64,000 nucleotides of DNA from Paenibacillus vietnamensis (GTDB lineage Bacteria > Bacillota > Bacilli > Paenibacillales > Paenibacillaceae): assembly GCF_020169515.1 (NCBI RefSeq), contig NZ_JAHMHW010000003.1, forward strand, positions 62,001 through 126,000, in the 5' to 3' direction. The position numbers and the translations under genes are program-made. Within the stretch, counting starts at the first letter, position 1; each line of letters opens with the position of its first letter. Below the pieces are notes generated by a model that worked only from the letters and a program-made list of their open reading frames with translations, made no database searches and was not told the DNA's origin. Positions 8,600 through 16,039 of this stretch are shown here, piece after piece.

Positions 8600-9511
8600 C
8601 TAATCATAATAAAAAACTTTCCTCGATATCAGATAGGTGCTTACCAGCAAGATTAGAGCAACGGCCAGAAAGTAAATCGTTGCCATTGCCGAGCTAAGAC
8701 CGAAGTTAAAAGCGGAAAAACCGGTATCCAGAATCAAGTCCGTTATTTCGTTGGTGGAAACCGAATCTACAATGGTATAAATCACATTGACCAGAATAAG
8801 CGGACTGACCATCGGAAACGTAATCTTCCAGAAGGCCTCATAGCCGGTTGCCCCTTCCATCTTGGAGGCTTCGTACAGCTGCGGCGAGATGGTCTGGATT
8901 CCCGCGAGGAAGATCAGAATCTGAACGCCCGATTGGCTGACAATCTGATAGATACGGTCAACGGAACCTGTGAGGTAATTGACGATCCATTCGCTAACCC
9001 CGGCTTGCAGCATCAGCTTCTCCAATTCAAAGCTCTGTAACGAACGAACGACCTTAGCCCCTGAACTTGCATCGCTTATCGCTTGCACCAAACTTGTGCT
9101 CTCCAGATTCATAATAACGCCGGAAACCAGTATGACGGGAAGGAAGAAGATCGCCCGGGCAGCGGATCTTCCGATGAATTTCTGGTTCAGCAGCACCGCC
9201 AGAAATAAACTGAAAATGACGATCAGCGGAATATTGACCACGATATTCACGATCGATTCAGTCAAAGCGCGGTTGAAGCTTGTGTTTATCGTTAAGGCTT
9301 CCACGTAGTTTTTGAATCCAATGTATTTAACCGTGATCCCTTCCGAATTGGCCGTTATCGAGCTGAAGCTGAATCGCAATGAACTCAACAAAGGGACAAA
9401 GAAAAAGAGAAAAAATCCAAGCACCCATGGTAAAACGTAAAGCAAACCCCATAGTGCCTTTTTTTCCGTGTAAGACCTTTTCAACATCCGAGGTTTAAGT
9501 ATGGATTTCAT
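8600..9511 (-). CDS. Carbohydrate ABC transporter permease, MalF type (second pair)
   Basis: A 303-residue integral membrane protein with a hydrophobic first segment at about 20-45, more segments to the C-terminus, and the EAA loop YEASKMEGATGYEAFWKITF at about 213-232. A polar insertion of about 60 residues between about 135 and 195 is long for the family and would face outside. Its ATG overlaps the stop of the DUF5696 gene (ATGA), indicating coupled translation. Confidence 0.9.
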   Translation of the reverse strand: MKSILKPRMLKRSYTEKKALWGLLYVLPWVLGFFLFFFVPLLSSLRFSFSSITANSEGITVKYIGFKNYVEALTINTSFNRALTESIVNIVVNIPLIVIFSLFLAVLLNQKFIGRSAARAIFFLPVILVSGVIMNLESTSLVQAISDASSGAKVVRSLQSFELEKLMLQAGVSEWIVNYLTGSVDRIYQIVSQSGVQILIFLAGIQTISPQLYEASKMEGATGYEAFWKITFPMVSPLILVNVIYTIVDSVSTNEITDLILDTGFSAFNFGLSSAMATIYFLAVALILLVSTYLISRKVFYYD

Positions 9512-12066
9512 TTTTGTACACCACCCGTTACATAGCCTCCAGCTTCGACGTTTAGGCCATCCGCCTGTACCATTGATCGATTGTAGTTCACAATGACATA
9601 GATACCGTTCTCATAAACGGTTTTGAAGACGCCGTCGCTTAACTTCTCGTGCGAGATTATCTTCCGGTTCTGCACTTTGCCCAAAACTTCATTCACATTC
9701 CCATAGATCTGTGCAGCCTGATCCAGCCATTGCTCGTAATGAACGGCGTACAAGTCATCGTAATCCGTATCCTTTACTTTATAATTCGGTTCATGAATCC
9801 ATTTGAAGTAAACGCCGGAGCCATATTCCAGACACTTCAATATATACTGGTTCATGTCGGTGTAATTCGACAGATTATAAGGCATGCCCGTATAATCGAT
9901 ATATCCGCGAACGACCATTTGATAGAATGGAATTTCTTCGTCTTCAATCTTGAATCCGCTATTCGTCATCGGCGCATTCGTAATATCCGTAACGTATGGA
10001 AACGCATAGGCATTGCCGCCATTCGCCATAATCTCTAGATTCTGTTCGCGAATCTTGGTCAGCGCCTGTTCCGATATCGTTTCGGATTCCGTTCGGTCGA
10101 TCTGATCGTTTGTCCGATAGTCGGTGTTCAACCGGCTGCCCAGATCCTGCAGCGATATCCCTTCAAGACGATAGTCGTCCAGTTCGTTCAGCATGGAATC
10201 CACAACATTCAAAATATAACGCGGCGATACGACATAGGACGGAGCTTTGCTGCGGTCGCGCTGATTCAAGACCGGTTCAATCGGGTAGATCTTGGCAGGA
10301 TCTCCCCTTAATGTTCTGGAAGCCTCCTTTGTTACATCAAAACCATCGCTTGTACGCGCCTCTGCGATGTAGACGTCCGGGAAAAAGGAAAGGTGCTTGT
10401 CCCGAGCGAAGGAAATAAATTCCTGAAGCGCTTTGCTCCCTCCTACCGCTCTATCGACCGAAACCTGATCCGGAACCTGATGATCAAGTCCTTTATTAAA
10501 CCAACCTGAATACTGAAGCTTAATATTGCGAATATTGCGGTTCTGCACCTGATTTACGATATCCTCTGCCTGTTTAAAGGTTGTCAGAGGTTCGAGCGCT
10601 TTATAGGGAATCCCCGCCGCATGCTTATTTTTGGCGATGCTTCCTATCAGCTGCAAATAAAACGGCGCATCCCATCCGGAATTTGATTCGCTTGCCGACT
10701 TCGGTTCGGGAAGTCCATGCGTTTTGATCAAATACTGTTGATAGTACTGCGCCATCCCGGAATAAGTAGCTTCATCCCCGCTCAGAAAAGCGTAACGGAT
10801 CGTAAAGTCCGATTTTGTCGGATTCTCTTGATACCTGGGCAAGGAACGTTCCTGTCCGTTCGCGTCCAGGGAAACCTCGTCCTTATTGACCACATAAAAG
10901 CTTGGATAAATGTAATTATAGCTATTCAGCCTGCCGCTTACATCAGCATGAACGCTTGCAACGGAATCGCCTTCTTCAATAATGCCGAGAAAGGCTCCAT
11001 CCCTGCGGATCATTCCGAATACCGGCAATCTGGCTTTTTCTTCCCAGACGCCGTCATTGGCATTATCCATCGTTAGATCGGATCCATAGATCCTTTGTTC
11101 GTATGACGAATAATTAATTTTTCCATTGTTGAAATGAATGAGCGCTCCGGATCCGTCCGGTACAAATAAGGAACCTTCTGACTCTTCTCCTTCTGCGCCG
11201 AAGAAACCAAGAACCGATATCGTGTTGATCGGATACTCATCTGAGTAATGAATGCCGGATGCCGGCACTTTGACCACGAGACTATCGCCATCCAAGGTAT
11301 ACTCGATCGAGGCAAGGAATATACGCGGTTCGGGTTTGGTTTGCTCCAGCTGCAGCGCCTCGAGATCCTTCCGGAAATCTTCATCCGTATAGCCGGCATC
11401 TTCGAATGCCTGGAGAGTCCGTTTCAGTTGAATCCCGGCCAGAGATTCATTTCGCACATACACAGAAGGGTCAGTGTCCTCTTTGTAGGCAATCATCAGC
11501 GCACGCTGTCCCGTTTTATCCACTTTCCCCTTAAGTTCCTCTAAGCGCGCTTTCGTCAGCTTGCTTGGAATATCGTCAGCCGTTTTTTCGTCCGTTCCGA
11601 ATTGATAAGTCACTCTGATGCCATTTGCAATGTTTTCGAATTTGACTTGCTTATGAATAACGCTATCCGTATAGGAGTTGACCGAGCTGAGCTGGCCGAA
11701 CGCGTTATGGAAATCGAGTTTCAATTGAGCGGATAATAAATCCTTGTTAATTCCTGTCGCCAGTTGATCGGAATCTCGCTCCGGCGGGTTGCTGTACCAT
11801 ACTTCTCCGCTGCTTTTATCGAGGACGGCAATAACGCCCGACTGATCGTCTGCGAATAATTGCAGACGATTATTGGCTGCAACACCTTTCATATCCGCGA
11901 CTCGAGGATCCGTGAAGGAAACGGCCAAAGCCGCTCCCTTAACAAATTCTTCTGCAACAGTACGATTTGCCGCCGTTTGTTTGTCAGAACCGGAGCCCGC
12001 ACACCCGGCAGTCATTATTCCGATCAGGAACAACGAAGTCAGCAAGGCATATCTTTTCAAATTCAT
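9508..12066 (-). CDS. DUF5696 lipoprotein, possible surface glycosidase
   Basis: An 852-residue lipoprotein with lipobox M-T-A-G-C (Cys22). Recalled homologues carry DUF5696, of unknown function. By eye there are three parts. Residues about 60-400 form a beta-rich half resembling the sandwich before TIM-barrel glycosidases (FVPDGSGALIHFNNG, PVFGMIRRDGAFLGIIEEGD). Residues about 480-760 are barrel-like (IKLQYSGWFNKG, LSFFPDVYIAEA, EGISLQDLGSRL). A short C-terminal beta region includes VYENGIYVIVNYN. This suggests a membrane-anchored outer-face glycosidase, but catalytic residues cannot be assigned. It sits mid-operon and overlaps the next permease by 4 bases. Confidence 0.75.
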   Translation of the reverse strand: MNLKRYALLTSLFLIGIMTAGCAGSGSDKQTAANRTVAEEFVKGAALAVSFTDPRVADMKGVAANNRLQLFADDQSGVIAVLDKSSGEVWYSNPPERDSDQLATGINKDLLSAQLKLDFHNAFGQLSSVNSYTDSVIHKQVKFENIANGIRVTYQFGTDEKTADDIPSKLTKARLEELKGKVDKTGQRALMIAYKEDTDPSVYVRNESLAGIQLKRTLQAFEDAGYTDEDFRKDLEALQLEQTKPEPRIFLASIEYTLDGDSLVVKVPASGIHYSDEYPINTISVLGFFGAEGEESEGSLFVPDGSGALIHFNNGKINYSSYEQRIYGSDLTMDNANDGVWEEKARLPVFGMIRRDGAFLGIIEEGDSVASVHADVSGRLNSYNYIYPSFYVVNKDEVSLDANGQERSLPRYQENPTKSDFTIRYAFLSGDEATYSGMAQYYQQYLIKTHGLPEPKSASESNSGWDAPFYLQLIGSIAKNKHAAGIPYKALEPLTTFKQAEDIVNQVQNRNIRNIKLQYSGWFNKGLDHQVPDQVSVDRAVGGSKALQEFISFARDKHLSFFPDVYIAEARTSDGFDVTKEASRTLRGDPAKIYPIEPVLNQRDRSKAPSYVVSPRYILNVVDSMLNELDDYRLEGISLQDLGSRLNTDYRTNDQIDRTESETISEQALTKIREQNLEIMANGGNAYAFPYVTDITNAPMTNSGFKIEDEEIPFYQMVVRGYIDYTGMPYNLSNYTDMNQYILKCLEYGSGVYFKWIHEPNYKVKDTDYDDLYAVHYEQWLDQAAQIYGNVNEVLGKVQNRKIISHEKLSDGVFKTVYENGIYVIVNYNRSMVQADGLNVEAGGYVTGGVQK

Positions 12067-12086
12067 GGCTGCGCATGCCTCCTTCC

Positions 12087-12722
12087 TTAGCTTCTCAGGT
12101 CAATTTCTTGGTAAATAATTGTTACAAATGATGAGATTTGCTGAATCAGGCTGAAGAACAGCAAGCACAAGAACGCCAGAAACCCCATGGCGACAACCGA
12201 TAACAGAAGGGTGCCTATAGTTTTTGAAGGCGTAAATTGATGAACCGTCATATTCCCGACAAACAACAGATACATGGACCAAATGACGGCGACGCTGTTC
12301 GAGAAATAGTAGAAGCTCGTCTCCTGGATCGAAATGACGTTGCTTAACCAAATCCACGGAAATGGGATAATGACCATAGGAATGAAGGCAAAGCATGTTG
12401 ATGTGAAAATTTCGACAAATTTCCCTTCCCCGTCCATCAAGGTCGTGAGCGACCAATTGGCCACGCACCAGAACAACACCGGAAGCAGCACGTATAGAAC
12501 CTCCATCAAGCTGTTCATGTCAGCGGGATTGTATATATGAACGAGGAATCCGCTATACTGGCTGCTCATGATATTGGTGACAACCATGAGGAACAAGATC
12601 AAGAAGGAAACGATCAGATTGGTTTTCTTGTTCCATTCGTACTTCAAATCCCAATAGCCGTTAAAAGGGTGTAAAATCAGATAGAATGGGTATTTAAGCA
12701 TTTCACTGTTCAATTGCGGCAC
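12087..12722 (-). CDS. YIP1-like multi-span membrane protein
   Basis: A 211-residue protein with a GTG start and about five hydrophobic segments, including LIVSFLILFLMVVTNIM, VLYVLLPVLFWCVANWSL and LLLSVVAMGFLAFLCLLFF. Its layout fits the YIP1/Yip1-domain membrane family, whose bacterial role is unknown. It overlaps the end of the NHL/TPR gene by 20 bases and precedes the DUF5696 lipoprotein, so the three are probably made together. A scaffold or coupling role beside the transporter is inference. Confidence 0.7.
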   Translation of the reverse strand: MPQLNSEMLKYPFYLILHPFNGYWDLKYEWNKKTNLIVSFLILFLMVVTNIMSSQYSGFLVHIYNPADMNSLMEVLYVLLPVLFWCVANWSLTTLMDGEGKFVEIFTSTCFAFIPMVIIPFPWIWLSNVISIQETSFYYFSNSVAVIWSMYLLFVGNMTVHQFTPSKTIGTLLLSVVAMGFLAFLCLLFFSLIQQISSFVTIIYQEIDLRS

Positions 12723-14172
12723 GTTTCCTTCCCCCTTTCCATTGCCGGAGCTTCCTGAACGCGATCGTGCCGAGCGCCATCAAGACAATGCCAGTCATGA
12801 TCGCAGGGAAGTATTCGCGCAGCACTTCCTTGCGATAGAGCAGGAATGCCTTTGAATAGTTCGGCTGATCCTTGCTTCGCTTAAAATATTGCATCGCCTC
12901 TGCGTATTCGCCTTTCCGAAGCAGCGCTTTGCCGATCCCGGCATAGGCGAATTCCAGGTTGGCGTTCATATTGATCGACTTCTGGAATAATGCGAAGGCC
13001 GCTTCTTCATCGCCCTTGTAGTAGCTTCGAACAGCTTCGTTGAGGGTCCGGCCGTATTCCGTTGTCTCGAATAAAGTGATTTCCCCGAGCGCCTTATCCA
13101 GGACGAGAAAATGATCCCCTACTCGCTCGATGGCTGACGGCGTGTTGAATTGTCCCAGCCGATTGCCCAGACCGCCGAATACATACATGAAATGTCCGTC
13201 GCCGTTGTATGTGAATATCCGTCCGCGCCTGGAATCAAGCACCGAATAGATTTCACTGTCCGCGACATCGATGTCAATCAATCTCGAAGAGTCCATCTGA
13301 GACGTGGCAGCGATGTCACCGCGCGGGCTGAAATAACCCGTTCGCCTCAAAATATCGTTCCCCTGGGCATTTAATTTCTTGATCGTATCGCCAAACCTGT
13401 CGCCGTTTGTCGCATAAATAAATCCTTCATCGTTAATATCCAGGTTCGTGAATTCCGTAGGCGTAAACATGACCATCCGGCTCCGCTGGGCGCGGGTAGA
13501 CAGCCGTTTCCATAACAATTCGGCCGGATCGATCCTTACGCGGTTCGCGCCGATGAACGTCGAAAATTCGCCATTTGCGTTAAATTCCATAAACCCGTCA
13601 AATACGCCGGCGGCCATGACATAAATCCGCTGGGCCTTATCGACAACGACACGAGCAGGTTGGAACTGAAACTTATCTTGAAATAGCTCGGACTCAGGAT
13701 TCTCGATCACCTTCACAAGCTTACCATTCGAATCGAGGTGGACAATTCTTTTATTTCCCGTATCAGCGACGTATATATGCTTGTCTTCGGTTACAAACAG
13801 GCCCTGCGGGCTCATAAACTTAGCGGGCTCCTCGCTCCCCTCGAAGGAATCGATGATTCGAACCGGCTTGAAGCTCGCATCCATCACCACGATTCGATTA
13901 TTGCCGGAGTCCAGCACATAAATTTGCTTGTCTGCCGTAACGTGCATATCGTTCGGTTCCTTGAATGGTCCGACTCCCAGACTGTCGCCATTCAAGATAG
14001 CCGTTGCCCGATAGGCGGCAGGCGAGGCGACAGTATCTCCCCAGTAGGAATAATTATAGGATGCGGGAGTTTCATCGGCATGAACGATCGCGCTTCCCAT
14101 TCCCATGCTTAGCAAACAGATGAGCGTCGTGATGACAAATGTCCTTGCTTTATAGATGATGCTGCTCAACAT
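12703..14172 (-). CDS. Secreted NHL beta-propeller/TPR protein with C-terminal membrane anchor
   Basis: A 489-residue protein. A signal peptide at about 1-32 ends in AIVHADE. Residues about 75-390 hold repeated NHL-like blades such as QIYVLDSGNNRIVVMD and HIYVADTGNKRIVHLD. A TPR-like helical pair follows at about 395-450 (AFALFQKSINMN, EYAEAMQYFKRS), then a transmembrane helix at about 456-474 and a Lys/Arg-rich tail. The propeller would face outside with its C-terminus anchored. It looks like a binding or scaffold protein rather than an enzyme. It lies between the first permease pair and the YIP1-like gene. Confidence 0.8.
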   Translation of the reverse strand: MLSSIIYKARTFVITTLICLLSMGMGSAIVHADETPASYNYSYWGDTVASPAAYRATAILNGDSLGVGPFKEPNDMHVTADKQIYVLDSGNNRIVVMDASFKPVRIIDSFEGSEEPAKFMSPQGLFVTEDKHIYVADTGNKRIVHLDSNGKLVKVIENPESELFQDKFQFQPARVVVDKAQRIYVMAAGVFDGFMEFNANGEFSTFIGANRVRIDPAELLWKRLSTRAQRSRMVMFTPTEFTNLDINDEGFIYATNGDRFGDTIKKLNAQGNDILRRTGYFSPRGDIAATSQMDSSRLIDIDVADSEIYSVLDSRRGRIFTYNGDGHFMYVFGGLGNRLGQFNTPSAIERVGDHFLVLDKALGEITLFETTEYGRTLNEAVRSYYKGDEEAAFALFQKSINMNANLEFAYAGIGKALLRKGEYAEAMQYFKRSKDQPNYSKAFLLYRKEVLREYFPAIMTGIVLMALGTIAFRKLRQWKGGRKRAAIEQ

Positions 14173-14187
14173 CGCGTCTCATCCTTT

Positions 14188-15063
14188 CTACTCTTTCATC
14201 CCGGAGGTCGCCATCGTCTGCATGACGCTGCTCTGCGAGATGATAAAGAGCGTAATCGGAACGATCATCAAGAGAAGGGCGACCGCCGCTCCAACGCCTG
14301 CGCGGGCGATTCCGCCTGCCGAGATTTGGCCAAGCGCGTAATGGAGCGTCTTCAGGTTCTCGCTATAAATGAAGTTGCCTCCGTCGGTCCCCCATAATGC
14401 GGGGAACTGCAAAATCATTAGCGTCAGCCATGCGGGCTTCACGTTCGGCATGACGATGCTCCAATAAATCCGGTATTCGTTCGCTCCGTCGATTTTGGCC
14501 GCTTCCAGCAGCGCATCCGGAATCTGTTCCATGAATTGCTTCATGAGGAACAGTCCGAGAGGGAAGGCGAGAGACGGCACGATAACCGAGGCATGCGTAT
14601 TGATCCATCCGAGCCAGGACATGACCACATAGTTCGGAATCGCAGTAACATGTCCCGAGAACATCAGAGACAAAATGACGATAGAGAACAGAGTCCCCGA
14701 TCCCCAGAATCGGTATTTCGCCAGAGGATAGGCCGCCGCAGACGCCAGCAATATATGGCCAGCCGTCCCGGCGATCGTGATAAACAGGGTGTTGGCAATA
14801 TAGCGGGACAGCGGCACCCATGAGTTTCCCATCAGGGCGAACAGGTCAAAGAAGTTGTCCAGCGTCGGATTATTGACCAGAAACCGCGGCGGGAAAATAA
14901 ACAGTTCGTCAAGCGGCTTGAATGCATTGCTGACCGCATAGATGAGCGGAAGCGCCATAAACGCGCCGAAAACGGCAAGCAGCGCGAACAGTAAAAAACT
15001 GACGGCAAAGGATCGGTTTAACTGCCTGGGGGCCCGGAATACAGCTAGCATCCTCATAACCAA
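14188..15063 (-). CDS. Carbohydrate ABC transporter permease, MalG type (first pair)
   Basis: A 291-residue permease with about six transmembrane segments. The EAA loop EAAKIDGANEYRIYWSIVMP is near residue 180. The TTG start lies just after the stop of the upstream permease and about 7 bases after AGGTAGGTG. The C-terminal segment RAGVGAAVALLLMIVPITLF is the usual last span. It forms the first permease pair with the preceding gene. Confidence 0.9.
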   Translation of the reverse strand: MVMRMLAVFRAPRQLNRSFAVSFLLFALLAVFGAFMALPLIYAVSNAFKPLDELFIFPPRFLVNNPTLDNFFDLFALMGNSWVPLSRYIANTLFITIAGTAGHILLASAAAYPLAKYRFWGSGTLFSIVILSLMFSGHVTAIPNYVVMSWLGWINTHASVIVPSLAFPLGLFLMKQFMEQIPDALLEAAKIDGANEYRIYWSIVMPNVKPAWLTLMILQFPALWGTDGGNFIYSENLKTLHYALGQISAGGIARAGVGAAVALLLMIVPITLFIISQSSVMQTMATSGMKE

Positions 15064-15065
15064 TT

Positions 15066-16022
15066 TTATTCACCTACCTTTCGCAACAGTTTTTGCGTCA
15101 ACTTATTGGAGCCGATCATAATGCAGAAGAGCAGTGTCGCGATAGCAGATGCATAACCCATCTCGAAGCGGATTGTGCCGAAGTCCATCAAGTGCGTTAC
15201 GATGGTATGCCCCGCGTAGTTAACGCTTGGAAATCCGGCTAGCGCGATCGATATGTCGGCGACCGCAAGCGAGCCTGTAATCTGCATAACGGCTCCGAAC
15301 ATCAACTGTGGCCGCATGGAAGGCAGTGTGATGAACCATAGCTCCTGCCAGCGGTTCTTGATGCCATCTACGGCTCCTGCTTCGATCAGCGAACGGTCGA
15401 TCGTCTGAAGACCGGCGATGAAGGCCAGGAAGCTGGTCCCCAGGCTAAGCCACAACTGGACGATGATGATAATAGCCAGAATATATTGTTCGTTCGAAAG
15501 CCATTGAATCGGTTCGAGAATAAAACCGAATCTCATGAGGAACCCGTTCAAATAACCGTAGCTGTCTCCAGAGAATACGATCAGCCAAATAAAGAATACG
15601 TTCCCCGAAATGGACGGCGCATAAAACACAAGGGTCATAAACGCTCTGACCTTGGGCGACAGTTCATTGATAATCCAGGCAAACAGGAAACACGCGATAT
15701 AGCTGACTGGACCGGTCACGACTGCGAACATGAACGTATTCTTCAGGGCGATCATGAACACATCGTCGCCCAGGAACAATCGGGAGTAATTCTGCCAACC
15801 TACGAATCTCGGAAACTCCAGCATGTTAAAATAAAAGAAACTGAGTGCCAGCGAGATGACGACTGGAATGACTGTAAACGTGAAGAAGATCAGCATGTAC
15901 GGACTCATCAGCAAATAGTAATGCTTGTTTTTTCGAAGCTCTCGGGCAACATTGGCGAGTCGTGACGGCTTCTTTGCCTGGATGAGGCTCGACGCGGCAT
16001 GACGGTTTGCTTCTGCTTGCAT
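15066..16022 (-). CDS. Carbohydrate ABC transporter permease, MalF type (first pair)
   Basis: A 318-residue permease with a Lys/Arg-rich N-terminus, a first membrane span at about 35-65 and further spans to the C-terminus. The EAA-like loop IEAGAVDGIKNRWQELWFIT is near residue 216; E-A-G replaces the usual E-A-A. The ATG is preceded by GGGGGTGG. It lies 17 bases after the large binding-protein fusion and 2 bases before its partner permease. Confidence 0.9.
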   Translation of the reverse strand: MQAEANRHAASSLIQAKKPSRLANVARELRKNKHYYLLMSPYMLIFFTFTVIPVVISLALSFFYFNMLEFPRFVGWQNYSRLFLGDDVFMIALKNTFMFAVVTGPVSYIACFLFAWIINELSPKVRAFMTLVFYAPSISGNVFFIWLIVFSGDSYGYLNGFLMRFGFILEPIQWLSNEQYILAIIIIVQLWLSLGTSFLAFIAGLQTIDRSLIEAGAVDGIKNRWQELWFITLPSMRPQLMFGAVMQITGSLAVADISIALAGFPSVNYAGHTIVTHLMDFGTIRFEMGYASAIATLLFCIMIGSNKLTQKLLRKVGE

Positions 16023-16039
16023 CGGCTTCCACCCCCTAA

